Assembly: GCF_016586165.1 (NCBI RefSeq)
Contig: NZ_BCPR01000010.1
Span: 26,713-90,712 of the forward strand
DNA length: 64,000 nucleotides
DNA from: Dyella sp. EPa41
Lineage (GTDB): Bacteria; Pseudomonadota; Gammaproteobacteria; Xanthomonadales; Rhodanobacteraceae
Direction: 5' to 3'
Below are positions 26,626-35,095 of this stretch, piece by piece. The translations under genes and the position numbers were made by a program. Below the pieces are notes generated by a model that made no database searches, was not told where the DNA came from, and was given only the letters and a program-made list of their open reading frames with translations. Every line of letters starts with the position of its first letter. The stretch's first letter is position 1.

Positions 26626-27779
26626 GGCATGCCTCCCGCCGGTGCCGCCTTGGGCTTGGCGTCAGCGGGCTTGCGCAGTTGCGCCACCATGTAGAAGCGT
26701 TCCTTGCCGGTCGAAGGATCCACCTGGATGGTGCCCTGGAAATTCGCGTCGGTGATGACAGGCGAGCCCTTCAGCGCATCCACCAGGCGCGCCGCCTGCG
26801 GGCTCTGGCCCTGGAAACCCACCTGCCCGCTGTTGTCGATGCTCAGGCGCTCGAGCCACGCCGTGGCGGGCAGGCGCTGGCTGATGTCCTGCAGGACGGC
26901 CAGGGCGGAGACCGTGCGCGCCTTGCGCTGGGCCAGGAAGCCGGCCGCACCCGCATTGTCCTGCAGCTGCTGCCGCAACGAGGCGACTTGCTGCGCGTCG
27001 GTGCGCATGCCCTCCACCTCGCTGCGCATCTGCTCCAGCGCGGCTTCGCGGTTGTGCAGGAACTGCAGCAGCGACAGCACCAGCAGCACGATCGCCGCGA
27101 CGCCCAGTGCCATGTTGAGCCGCTGCCGCGGATGCTGGCGGCGCGGCACCTGGTCGGCGGGCAGCAGGTTGACGCCCAGGCGATCGTTGCCGTTGGCCAC
27201 GTCCACCGCGTCGACCTGCAGGCCTGACGATGCCAGCCGCGCCAGCAGGGGGTCGAGCGTGGTGCGCGGCACCACCACCAGTTCCGCCGCGAAGCGGCCG
27301 GCCGGCGCATTCGCACGCAGCTCGCGCACGCCGTAGCGCACCTGGTCGACGCGGAACGGCGTCTGGCGATCCATCTCGAAGGCGCCGATCTGCTGCAGGT
27401 TGTCGCGCGCCGCGAGCGGCAGGTTCAGGCGCGGCCGCAACGCATGGGCGGCATCCAGGCACAGCGCGATGCGCAGGTCTTCGCGATCGACGCCCCGCAG
27501 GGCATCGCCGAACGCCACTTGCTGGCTGCCTGCATCGAGCTGGCTGCTCCATCGGGCCAGCGGATAGATGTCGCCTATGCGCCGCAGCGTCCACTCATCG
27601 CCATCGCTCTGGAGCAGATGCCAGGCGAGGCCGCCGCCGAAGCGCGCGCGCCAGCGCGCCGGCAGCAAGGCGAACAGCTCGCCGCGCCACCACGAAAGAA
27701 ACCGCGGCAACGGCGAGGCCTGCCATGCGCGGCGCACCCGGTCCAGCTGCAATTGCAACGGCTGCGTAGCCGAGTTCAT
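26622..27779 (-). CDS. gspL: type II secretion protein GspL (XpsL)
   Basis: Inner-membrane protein of 385 residues that links the GspE ATPase to the periplasmic ring. The cytoplasmic actin-like part occupies about 1-220 and includes FEMDRQTPFRVDQVRYG, the PilM-like motif. One membrane helix follows at about 236-255 (ALGVAAIVLLVLSLLQFL), then a coiled coil and a PilN-like periplasmic domain. The start at 27779 forms an ATGA overlap with gspK and follows GGAGGGAGA; the open frame reaches seven codons higher. The partner GspM is encoded immediately downstream. Confidence 0.93.
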   Translation of the reverse strand: MNSATQPLQLQLDRVRRAWQASPLPRFLSWWRGELFALLPARWRARFGGGLAWHLLQSDGDEWTLRRIGDIYPLARWSSQLDAGSQQVAFGDALRGVDREDLRIALCLDAAHALRPRLNLPLAARDNLQQIGAFEMDRQTPFRVDQVRYGVRELRANAPAGRFAAELVVVPRTTLDPLLARLASSGLQVDAVDVANGNDRLGVNLLPADQVPRRQHPRQRLNMALGVAAIVLLVLSLLQFLHNREAALEQMRSEVEGMRTDAQQVASLRQQLQDNAGAAGFLAQRKARTVSALAVLQDISQRLPATAWLERLSIDNSGQVGFQGQSPQAARLVDALKGSPVITDANFQGTIQVDPSTGKERFYMVAQLRKPADAKPKAAPAGGMP

Positions 27780-28639
27780 TCCCCGTCTCCCTCCTGCCAA
27801 CGCAGCACCGCGTAAGGCAATGCGCCCGGGCGTGCGCCCTGCAATCGCACCGTCGCCCGCAGTATCGCGCGCGTGCCGTCGTTTAGCGTGGCCTCTGAGC
27901 GAATACTATGCGTCACTCCCTGCAAGGCAGCCAGCGCGGGTTGCGGCTCGCCCGCGGAACGGGCCGCCACCACCGCCTGCGCCTGCTGCGGCGTCATGCC
28001 GGGTACCGCGGCCAGCGCGAGCGCCTGCGCCGTGGTGGGGTCGGGGCTCTGCCGACCCGACCACAGCGTGACCTGGGGCGCCAGCGTGCGATACAGCGCC
28101 GGCTGCATGCCCACCACCATCTGCAGCTCCTCCACGGTGGCGAAGGGGCCGTGCCGCGGGCCGTAGTCGCGCCCGGCCTGCGCGTACGCCGCATTGGGCA
28201 CATTGCTTGGCGGCGCGGCGCTGAAGGTGCGCCAGTCGACCACGTTGCGGGCCAGCGACTGGGCGTCGTTGTCCGCCAGGCCAGCCGCCTTGAACAGGTT
28301 CTGCAGCACGTCCGGCGAGGCCGCGTTGAGGTCCACCTTGCCGTTTTCGCTGACGATGCTCACCTTGACCTTGGCGCCGTCGAAATCGAACGGATAGCTG
28401 CGCCCGTCCGGCATCCAGCGTTGCTGCAGCTGCGGATCCTGCAAGGCGTAGATGGCGCGCATCAGGCCGGCCTCGGCCGCGTAGTGGGCCTGGGTCTGGG
28501 CGAACTGGTAGCGGGCCTGCAACCCCTCGGTGCGCGCCAGCATGGCGTAGCCGCCCACCAGGATCGCCAGCAGCGTGCAGGCCCAGAGCACCACCAGCAG
28601 GGCCACGCCATGTTGCGCACGGTGCGAGGGGCGGCTCAT
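27776..28639 (-). CDS. gspK: minor pseudopilin GspK (XpsK)
   Basis: Largest minor pseudopilin, 287 residues, which caps the pseudopilus tip together with GspI and GspJ. The prepilin leader is short and basic, cleaved after Gly11 before VALLVVLWACTL. As usual for GspK the +5 Glu is absent. The body contains the family motif NGKVDLNAASPDVLQNLF and a second helix-hairpin-like PGMTPQQAQAVV, typical of the large alpha-helical insert. Start and stop both overlap neighbours by four bases (gspJ upstream, gspL downstream). Confidence 0.95.
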   Translation of the reverse strand: MSRPSHRAQHGVALLVVLWACTLLAILVGGYAMLARTEGLQARYQFAQTQAHYAAEAGLMRAIYALQDPQLQQRWMPDGRSYPFDFDGAKVKVSIVSENGKVDLNAASPDVLQNLFKAAGLADNDAQSLARNVVDWRTFSAAPPSNVPNAAYAQAGRDYGPRHGPFATVEELQMVVGMQPALYRTLAPQVTLWSGRQSPDPTTAQALALAAVPGMTPQQAQAVVAARSAGEPQPALAALQGVTHSIRSEATLNDGTRAILRATVRLQGARPGALPYAVLRWQEGDGE

Positions 28640-29340
28640 TGGACGGTCCTGCGCTGCAGGCCCTGCAGCAAATCGGTCTGGCCCTGCAGCGCCGACGCAT
28701 CCACGCGCAGCGGCGCATCGAGCCGCGGCCAGGCCGTCGTCCCGTCGAGCTCCAGCGCGATGCGCACGACGCGCGGCATGCTGCGGCTGCCGTCCCAGCG
28801 ATCGTGCCAGTCGCCCGGCGCCTGCTGCGTGTCCGGGGCGCGGTAGCTGAAGCTGCCGCTGCGGATGTTGTCCACCAGTACTTCGGGCTCGCCCAGCGGA
28901 CGCGCCGCGCTGCCGTCGGGCGGCATCAAGGCGAAGCTCGCCTCCAGCCGCGAGCCGCCCTTGCCGTTGGGCACCAGCTTCAACTGCTGCAACTGCGGGC
29001 CGAGCCGGCCCAGGTAGCCCGGCAAGGGCGCCACGAAGCGCAGCTCGTGCGCATCGCCGGTGAAGAACAACGGGTCGCCCTTATCGGTGTGCGCGATCGC
29101 CACGGCCCGCGCCTGCGCCAGTTCGCGCCGCAGGAACTGCTGCGCCGATCGCACCTCGTCGAGCCGCTGGATCGACGTCTCGCCCGAACGCACGGCATGC
29201 GTCGCCGTGCGCACGCCCGAATAGATGCCCAGCAGCAGCAGGGTGAACAAGGCCAGCGCGCCCAGCACTTCGAGCAGGGTAAAGCCCCGCTGCGCCGGCG
29301 CGGTGCCTGCATGCATGGAAGCTGCGCGAGGGCTCGTCAT
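28636..29340 (-). CDS. gspJ: minor pseudopilin GspJ (XpsJ)
   Basis: Minor pseudopilin of 234 residues. A 19-residue leader ends at Gly19 before FTLLEVLGALALF, with Glu at +5 and the hydrophobic helix reaching about residue 42. The globular part contains QFLRRELAQARAVAI and a C-terminal RVVRIALELDG strand as in GspJ. The start at 29340 makes an ATGA overlap with gspI. Much upstream sequence is open in this frame but belongs to gspI. It forms the tip complex with GspI and GspK by family precedent. Confidence 0.94.
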   Translation of the reverse strand: MTSPRAASMHAGTAPAQRGFTLLEVLGALALFTLLLLGIYSGVRTATHAVRSGETSIQRLDEVRSAQQFLRRELAQARAVAIAHTDKGDPLFFTGDAHELRFVAPLPGYLGRLGPQLQQLKLVPNGKGGSRLEASFALMPPDGSAARPLGEPEVLVDNIRSGSFSYRAPDTQQAPGDWHDRWDGSRSMPRVVRIALELDGTTAWPRLDAPLRVDASALQGQTDLLQGLQRRTVQ

Positions 29341-29768
29341 GGCGTTCCCGTGGCGGGGGGGCCAAGCAGCCGTAGCGTGCTGAAGTGCGCGGAGCGTTCC
29401 CGCGAGCGTGCACCCCAGTAGACATCGAGATCGAGCTTCACCATCCGCATCGGGTTGCCAGCCAGCTCCGGCGTTGCCATCGGGGCGGCGGCCTGCGCCC
29501 GCGGCGCCGTCCACGGCGTCACCACCAGGCGCCAGCGGTAGTGGTCGTCGAAACGGCCTTCGCTGGCGCCCGCGCGCAGCGGCGTGGTGATATCCACGGT
29601 GTCGAGCAGGCTGCGCGCCCATAGCGCCGCCTGGCTGTGATCGTCCGCGTTGCGGGTCAGCGCGATCGATCCGCCGGCCACCTTGAGCAACGCACTGAAC
29701 GCGATCGCCAGCAGCAGCGTGGCCGCGATCACCTCCAGCAGGCTGAAGCCCCGCACGCGTTGCGTCAT
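29337..29768 (-). CDS. gspI: minor pseudopilin GspI (XpsI)
   Basis: Minor pseudopilin of 143 residues. A leader of seven residues is cleaved after Gly7 before FSLLEVIAATLLLAIAFSAL, keeping Glu at +5. The domain ends with MVKLDLDVYW, typical of the GspI beta-sheet. The start at 29768 forms ATGA with the gspH stop, which argues against the longer frame reaching 29831. It nucleates the pseudopilus tip with GspJ and GspK. Confidence 0.94.
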   Translation of the reverse strand: MTQRVRGFSLLEVIAATLLLAIAFSALLKVAGGSIALTRNADDHSQAALWARSLLDTVDITTPLRAGASEGRFDDHYRWRLVVTPWTAPRAQAAAPMATPELAGNPMRMVKLDLDVYWGARSRERSAHFSTLRLLGPPATGTP

Positions 29769-30307
29769 CGACGACTGCTCACGTCGGCCACGCTCACCGC
29801 GCCGGTGAGCCACGACACGTTCACCCGCCACTGGCGCTGGTTGCGCTGCAACGTGATGTGCCCGCCGGTGGAACTGCCGTCGGGAAAGAAGCGGATGCGC
29901 CCGGTGGTGGCGCCGGCCTGGTCTTCCTTCGCGCTGGTGATGCCGATGCGCATGCCCGAAGGCAACCGCACCGTCTTGCCGTCGTCGGCGCGATACGTGT
30001 TGGCGCGCGTGTCGACATCGAAGGTGTGTTCGTTGCCGTGCACGATGGCCTGCGTACGGGTGGCGCGCAGCGCGGCGGCGAGCTCGCCGCTGGCCGCGGC
30101 CACGCGCGCACTGGCCAGGCCCTGCGTGACCGACACCGCGACGGCCGCCGCGGCGATGCCGATCAAGAGGATCACGGCCAGCATTTCCAGCAGTGTAAAA
30201 CCTGCGGTTTTACGGGAATGGTGAATAGGGAATGGTGAATAGGAAAAGCCGGAGCCTCTACGCTCCGCCGATTCCCCACCCCCTGTTCCCGATTCCCTGC
30301 CTTTCAT
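29765..30307 (-). CDS. gspH: minor pseudopilin GspH (XpsH) with long leader
   Basis: Minor pseudopilin of 180 residues. The mature part starts FTLLEMLAVILLIG after Gly36, with Glu at +5, followed by a GspH/FimT-like domain (IRFFPDGSSTGGHITL is a family marker). The ATG at 30307 overlaps the gspG stop as ATGA, like the other junctions in the operon. The leader is 36 residues, far longer than the 7-19 of the other pseudopilins here, because codons 2 to about 32 are made from a palindromic GGGAAT-type repeat (30214-30300). No other ATG, GTG or TTG is in frame nearer the cleavage site; only an ATT. Confidence 0.9.
   Translation of the reverse strand: MKGRESGTGGGESAERRGSGFSYSPFPIHHSRKTAGFTLLEMLAVILLIGIAAAAVAVSVTQGLASARVAAASGELAAALRATRTQAIVHGNEHTFDVDTRANTYRADDGKTVRLPSGMRIGITSAKEDQAGATTGRIRFFPDGSSTGGHITLQRNQRQWRVNVSWLTGAVSVADVSSRR
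30214..30300. repeat. palindromic GGGAAT repeat inside gspH 5' end
   Basis: The left arm (30214-30243) has two GGGAATGGTGAATAGG-type units; the right arm (30271-30300) carries their reverse complement in degenerate form; a CGGAGC/GCTCCG hairpin lies between. The same layout occurs at 32001-32098. It encodes most of the GspH leader in the reverse strand. Confidence 0.75.
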
Positions 30308-30729
30308 TGCCAGTTGCCCACGTCGGCGCTGTAGCCGTCGCCGCCGGGCTTGCCGTCCTGGCCGTAGAAGATCAGGTCGAAGTTGCCGTGGTCGCCCGGG
30401 TACTTGTAGCCGAACTCATGGCCCCACGGATCGTGCAGCTCCGATTCCTTCGCGTACGGGCCCTGCCAGTTGCGCGCGTTGGCCGGCTTGGTCATCAGGT
30501 CCTGCAATTGCTGCGGCGGCGAGCCGTTGTCCAGCGCGTAGTTCTCGATCTTCTGGCTCAGCGTGGTGAGCTGGGCCTTGCCGGCGCCGTACTTGCCCTT
30601 GTCCACGTTCTTGCCGACCTGGGTCACCACCACCGCGCCGATGATGCCGATCAACACGATCACCGCCAGCATTTCCAGCAGGGTGAAGCCGCGGTTGGCG
30701 TGGTGAGGGCGGAGTGTCCGTTGTCGCAT
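30304..30729 (-). CDS. gspG: major pseudopilin GspG (XpsG)
   Basis: Main subunit of the pseudopilus, 141 residues. The 14-residue leader ends at Gly14 before FTLLEMLAVIVLIGIIGAVV, with Glu at +5. The C-terminal half shows the conserved DPWGHEFGYKYPGDHG and DLIFYGQDGKPGGDG, the calcium-binding loop typical of GspG. The start at 30729 has GAGGTACGCC upstream; a much longer open frame above it overlaps gspF and is a shadow. It lies 32 bases after gspF. Confidence 0.97.
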   Translation of the reverse strand: MRQRTLRPHHANRGFTLLEMLAVIVLIGIIGAVVVTQVGKNVDKGKYGAGKAQLTTLSQKIENYALDNGSPPQQLQDLMTKPANARNWQGPYAKESELHDPWGHEFGYKYPGDHGNFDLIFYGQDGKPGGDGYSADVGNWQ

Positions 30730-30761
30730 GGCGTACCTCGTGGTCGTTCGATGGAAAAGAG

Positions 30762-31979
30762 TCATTGGATGTTGCTGGTGAGGCTGAGCAGCGGCAGCAG
30801 GATCGCGGCCATGATGATCGCCACCAGCACGGTCATCACGATGGTCAGCGCAGGCACCAGCGCGGCGAGCAGGCGATCGATCGCGCGCCGGCTCTCCAGT
30901 TCGAAGGTATCGGCGACCTTGAGCAGCATGGTGTCGAGCTGGCCGGCTTCCTCGCCCACCTGCACCATCTGCAAGGCGAGGCGCGGGAAGCGCTGCGACT
31001 GCGCCAACGCCAGGCTGAGGCCGGTGCCGCCCTTCACCTGCTCGGCCGCCTGTTCCAATGCCTCGTCGAGCGCGCGGTTGGCGGTGACCTGGCGAGCGAT
31101 GCCCAGCGCGGAGAGCAAGGGCACGCCGTTCTTGAGCAGGGTACCCAGCGTGCGTGCGATGCGCGCCGTCTGGATCTTCAACAGCAGTGGGCCGACCACG
31201 CGCATGGTGAGCAGGCGGGCATGCCAGGCCAGCAGCATCGCCGGATCGCGCAGGCGGGCGCGCACGATCAGCACGCCGAGCACCAGCAGGATCAGCAATG
31301 CCCACCACCAGTGCTGCAGCACGCTGCCGATGGCGAGCACGGCCTGCGTGATCCACGGGATCGGCACCTGCATGTCCTCGAAGATCGGCACGAACTGCGG
31401 CACCACATACGCCAGCAGCAACAGCAGCGAGCCGAGCACGCCGACCATCAGGAAGGCCGGATAGATCAGCGCGTTGATGATGCTGCCGCGCAGCTGCTGC
31501 GAGCGTTCCAGGTAATCGGCCAGGCGGCGCAGCGTGTCTTCCAGCGAGCCGCCCGCTTCGCCCGCACGCACGAGGCTGATGTAGAGCTTGGGGAATACGC
31601 CGTGCTCGTCGTCCATGGCCTGCGACAGTGGCGTGCCGCCGCGCACGCGGTCGCGCACGCGTTCGATCAGTTGCTTCGCGCGCTCGCCTTCGGGCAGGTC
31701 CATGAGGATGCCGAGCGCGCGATCGAGCGGCTGCCCGGCGCCCAGCAGCGTGGCCAGCTGGTGGGTGAACTGCGCGAGCTGGTCGCCGGTGAACGGGCCA
31801 CGGCGGAACAGCGCCGCAAGACCGCTGCCGCCGGCTTCCGCATCGGCAGCGCGTGCATCGAGCGGCGTATGGCCCTGGTCCTGCAGGCGGCTGACCACTT
31901 CGTCGAGGCTGGCGGCTTCCATCTGGCCCTGCAGCACTTCGCCCGACGCGGTGACGGCGCGATAGCGGAACTGGGTCAT
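30762..31979 (-). CDS. gspF: type II secretion platform protein GspF (XpsF)
   Basis: Inner-membrane platform protein of 405 residues around which the ATPase turns. Two T2SSF domains (about 70-195 and 275-395) each end in hydrophobic segments; three membrane helices are evident near 170-190, 215-245 and 370-400. Family motifs include FTHQLATLLGAGQPLDRAL, SLVRAGEAGGSLEDTL and its repeat MVQVGEEAGQLDTML. The start at 31979 (MTQFRYRAV) is the usual N-terminus; the frame above it runs into an intergenic repeat. Ribosome site is weak. Confidence 0.96.
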   Translation of the reverse strand: MTQFRYRAVTASGEVLQGQMEAASLDEVVSRLQDQGHTPLDARAADAEAGGSGLAALFRRGPFTGDQLAQFTHQLATLLGAGQPLDRALGILMDLPEGERAKQLIERVRDRVRGGTPLSQAMDDEHGVFPKLYISLVRAGEAGGSLEDTLRRLADYLERSQQLRGSIINALIYPAFLMVGVLGSLLLLLAYVVPQFVPIFEDMQVPIPWITQAVLAIGSVLQHWWWALLILLVLGVLIVRARLRDPAMLLAWHARLLTMRVVGPLLLKIQTARIARTLGTLLKNGVPLLSALGIARQVTANRALDEALEQAAEQVKGGTGLSLALAQSQRFPRLALQMVQVGEEAGQLDTMLLKVADTFELESRRAIDRLLAALVPALTIVMTVLVAIIMAAILLPLLSLTSNIQ

Positions 31980-32000
31980 GGCGGCGGCTCCGCTGCCGCC

Positions 32001-32098
32001 AGGGAATCGGAAATAGGGAATGGGGAATAGGCAAGGCACGCCCCGCAAACTTGCGGGAACCCGCTCTTCCTACTCCCTATTCCCCATTCCCTATTCTC
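32001..32098. repeat. palindromic GGGAAT repeat between gspE and gspF
   Basis: Arms at 32001-32031 and 32069-32098 are inverted copies built of GGGAATAGG/GGGAATGGGG units. Between them lies a perfect hairpin CCCGCAA/TTGCGGG (32042-32057). It fills nearly all of the gap between gspE and gspF, the widest in the operon, and its right end touches the gspE stop codon. It matches the layout of the element at 30214-30300. Confidence 0.8.
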
Positions 32099-33827
32099 AG
32101 CTTTCCTGCGTGACACGCAGCACCTCCTCGATGGTGGTGATGCCGGCCACGGCCTTGGCAATGCCATCCTCGTACATCGTGCGCATGCCTTCGGCGCGCG
32201 CGAGGCGCTCGATCTCGCCGGCATCGGCGCGCTGCATCACCATGCGGCGCAGCGGGTCGCTCATCACCAGGAATTCCATGATCGCCTGGCGCCCGCGGTA
32301 GCCGCTGGGGTTGGCGGCGCTGCTGCCCGGCTTCCACAAGCGGATCGGGCGCTCGTCGGTGTACTTGTGCAGCTCGAACTCCTCGATCACCTCGGGCAGC
32401 GCCTCATACGGAATCGCCGTTTCCGGGTCGAGGCGACGCACCAGGCGCTGCGCCAGGATGCCGTTGACGGTGGAACCCAGCAGGTAATCCTCCACGCCCA
32501 TGTCGAGCAGGCGCGTGATGCCGCCGGCGGCGCTGTTGGTGTGCAGGGTGGACAACACCAGGTGGCCGGTGAGCGCGGACTGGATGGCGATGCGGCAGGT
32601 TTCCAGGTCGCGCATTTCGCCGATCATGATCACGTCCGGATCCTGGCGCACGATGGAACGCAGCGCGCCGGTGAAATCCAGCCCGATCTGCGGCTTCACC
32701 TGGATCTGGTTGATGCCCTCGATCTGGTATTCGACCGGATCCTCGACGGTGATGATCTTCACGTCCGGCGTGTTGATCTTCGACAGCGCGGTATACAGCG
32801 TGGTGGTCTTGCCCGAGCCGGTCGGGCCGGTGACCAACAGGATGCCGTTCGGGCGTTCCAGCACGTCGACGAAGCGTTGCTGGAAGCTGCCGGTGAAGCC
32901 CAGCGAAGCGAAGTCGAACACCACCGATTCGCGATCGAGGATACGCATCACCACCGACTCGCCGAAGCTGGTGGGCACGGTGGACACGCGAAGATCCAGC
33001 TCCTTGCCCTGCACGCGCAGCTGGATGCGACCGTCCTGCGGCAGGCGGCGCTCGGCGATGTTGAGCTTGGCCATGATCTTGACGCGCGAGATCACCGCGG
33101 CGGTGGAACTGGCCGGCGGCGCCTCCACTTCGTGCAGCACGCCGTCGACGCGGTAGCGCACCTTCAGGCGGTTCTCGAACGGCTCGATATGCACGTCGGA
33201 GGCGCGCTGCTCCACCGCGCGCTGCAGGATCAGGTTCACCAGGCGGATCACCGGCGCCTCGGACGCGAGGTCACGCAGGTGCTCCACGTCGTCTTCCACG
33301 GCGGCACTGCCGTCGAGGTTTTCCACGATGGTGCCCATGGCCGAGCGCCCGGAGCCGTAATAGCGCTCGATCAGGTCGTCGATTTCCGAGCGCAGGCCGA
33401 TGCGCAGCGACACCGGCCGCCCGGCCGCCAGCTGGATGGCCTGCAAGGGATAGGGGTCGGCGGGATCGGAAACCGCCAGCGCCAGGTCGTCCTCGCCCAC
33501 GCGCACCGGCACCACGTGCTGCTGCTTGAGGAAGCGCACGGAGATGTCGAGCTCGGTGGGTGGCAGTTCCGGCGCCTCGCGGGCGACCAGCAGCGGCGTC
33601 TGCAGCAGCTCGGACCAGGCCTCGGCCAGGTCGCGCTCGGACACCAGGCCCAGCCGGGCCATCAGCGCGGTGAGCGTGCCGTCGGGCGACTCCTCGTGGA
33701 GCCGGCGCGCACGCGCGAGATCCGACTCCTTCAGCCGCCCACGGGAGACCAGCAGCGCACAGACCGCTGCTTCGCGGCCGTCCATTGCCGCCTCCTCGTT
33801 GGCCGCCGGCTTTGCGACTGCCGACAT
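32097..33827 (-). CDS. gspE: type II secretion ATPase GspE (XpsE), no Cys motif
   Basis: Cytoplasmic secretion ATPase of 576 residues, first gene of the operon. An N-terminal MshEN-like domain (about 20-150) precedes the PilB/GspE core: ASDVHIEPFENRLKVRYRVDG near 209 (given in part), Walker A GPTGSGKTTT (334-343), the Asp box, Walker B MIGEMRD (401-407) and the His box STLHTNSA. The zinc-binding tetracysteine region of most GspE proteins is present in outline at 465-513 but all four Cys are replaced (RRLDPETAIPY; PGSSAANPSGYRGR). I recall the same loss being described for Xanthomonas XpsE; this should be checked. The ATG at 33827 has GGGGTGA upstream. Confidence 0.96.
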   Translation of the reverse strand: MSAVAKPAANEEAAMDGREAAVCALLVSRGRLKESDLARARRLHEESPDGTLTALMARLGLVSERDLAEAWSELLQTPLLVAREAPELPPTELDISVRFLKQQHVVPVRVGEDDLALAVSDPADPYPLQAIQLAAGRPVSLRIGLRSEIDDLIERYYGSGRSAMGTIVENLDGSAAVEDDVEHLRDLASEAPVIRLVNLILQRAVEQRASDVHIEPFENRLKVRYRVDGVLHEVEAPPASSTAAVISRVKIMAKLNIAERRLPQDGRIQLRVQGKELDLRVSTVPTSFGESVVMRILDRESVVFDFASLGFTGSFQQRFVDVLERPNGILLVTGPTGSGKTTTLYTALSKINTPDVKIITVEDPVEYQIEGINQIQVKPQIGLDFTGALRSIVRQDPDVIMIGEMRDLETCRIAIQSALTGHLVLSTLHTNSAAGGITRLLDMGVEDYLLGSTVNGILAQRLVRRLDPETAIPYEALPEVIEEFELHKYTDERPIRLWKPGSSAANPSGYRGRQAIMEFLVMSDPLRRMVMQRADAGEIERLARAEGMRTMYEDGIAKAVAGITTIEEVLRVTQES

Positions 33828-34157
33828 GCGTCACCCCGCTTCAATCCAGTGCACCGGCACAGGTGTCGCCGCCGAACGCCACCCATGAGAACACCATTGG
33901 TAGCACACCCGTTGTCTGCCGCGCGAGCACGGTTTCTCACCGAACACCCTGGATTTCGACCGCGTGCAGGGCGTCACGTTCAATCCGCCGGAGGCTAGAC
34001 AAGCCGCATGACGGTAGCCTTGCGGACGGGCCGGCCATTCAGCGGCGGCTCGGGCCGGCGCCGGCCCGCGATATCTTGCGGAACGGCCGGCCACGGGGTT
34101 TGCCGCCAGGCCGCCGGCTGGGACAATGCATGCTTTGCCCTGCCCCTTTCCGCCCCC
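33828..34157. other. divergent promoter region of gspE and tatD
   Basis: About 330 bases with no gene I can support. It must hold the promoter of the secretion operon (minus) and of tatD (plus). GC-rich self-complementary sequence lies at about 34047-34098 (GGGCCGGCGCCGGCCC and GGCCGGCC). No clear -35/-10 pair was found. Confidence 0.45.
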
Positions 34158-34964
34158 ATGCAACTGATCGACATCGGCGCCAACCTTACCCATGAGTCGT
34201 TCCACCACGACTTCGACGACGTGCTGGCGCGGGCACACGCCCATGGCGTAGCGCGCCTGATGGTCACCGGCGCCTCGCGCGACGGCAGCACGCATGCGCT
34301 GGCACTCGCGCAGAAGCACCCCGGCGTGCTCTATGCCACCGCCGGCGTGCACCCGCACCACGCGATCGACTACGACGAGGCCACCGATGCGCTGCTGCGC
34401 GGATTGGCCACGCACGGGGAAGTGCGCGCCGTGGGCGAGACGGGCCTGGACTACAACCGCAACTATTCGCCACGCGACGTGCAGCTGGCGGTGTTCGAGC
34501 GGCAGCTGCAGATCGCGGTGGACGTGCAGAAGCCGGTGTTCCTGCACCAGCGCGACGCGCACCACGACTTCGTCGCGCTGCTGCGCCGCTATCGCGACAG
34601 GATTCCCGGCGCGGTAGTGCATTGCTTCACCGACACCGGCGAGGCCATGCGCGACTACCTCGCGCTGGACTGCCACATCGGCATCACCGGCTGGATCTGC
34701 GACGAGCGGCGCGGCACCCACCTGCGCGAGCTGGTGAAGGACATCCCGGCCAATCGCCTGATGATCGAAACGGATGCCCCCTACCTGCTGCCACGCACGG
34801 TGCGCCCGCAGCCTTCGCACCGGCGCAACGAGCCGATGTACCTCAAGCACATCTGCGAAGAGATCGCGCGCGACCGCGGCGAGCCGGTAGAGGTGACGGC
34901 GGCCAACAGCACGGCGACCGCCGCGGCGTTCTTCAACCTCGCCCAAGCCCCCGCCCTTCTGTAG
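34158..34964 (+). CDS. tatD: TatD-family metal-dependent DNase
   Basis: Amidohydrolase-fold nuclease of 268 residues. It follows TatD closely: the start motif DIGANLTHESF, AGVHPHHAID with the metal His pair, GETGLDYNRNYSPRDVQ with the bridging Glu, FLHQRDAHHDF, VVHCFTDTGE, GITGWICDERRG and the metal Asp in ETDAPYLLPR, then RRNEP. TatD enzymes are Mg-dependent DNases linked to DNA repair and peroxide resistance. The ATG at 34158 is chosen by homology; 50 extra open codons lie upstream. The last codon pair and the TAG stop fall inside a REP element (GTAGGAG), so the repeat supplies the stop. Confidence 0.95.
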   Translation: MQLIDIGANLTHESFHHDFDDVLARAHAHGVARLMVTGASRDGSTHALALAQKHPGVLYATAGVHPHHAIDYDEATDALLRGLATHGEVRAVGETGLDYNRNYSPRDVQLAVFERQLQIAVDVQKPVFLHQRDAHHDFVALLRRYRDRIPGAVVHCFTDTGEAMRDYLALDCHIGITGWICDERRGTHLRELVKDIPANRLMIETDAPYLLPRTVRPQPSHRRNEPMYLKHICEEIARDRGEPVEVTAANSTATAAAFFNLAQAPALL

Positions 34965-35074
34965 GAGCGCCCCCTATGCGCGACTGCGGCGCGTATGGTG
35001 CTCCTCTGTTGAAGAATGGTGCGGTCGGCTTCGGTGCTCCGTAGGCTTTTCGCGCACAGGGTGCGCTCCTACAG
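34961..35074. repeat. REPIN-like inverted pair 1
   Basis: Forward copy GTAGGAGCGCCCCC (34961-34989) and inverted copy ending GTGCGCTCCTAC (35044-35073), about 55 bases apart. It overlaps the tatD stop codon and is a probable bidirectional structure between convergent genes. Confidence 0.85.
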
Positions 35075-35095
35075 AGGTACGCGAGGCTCTCGCGA

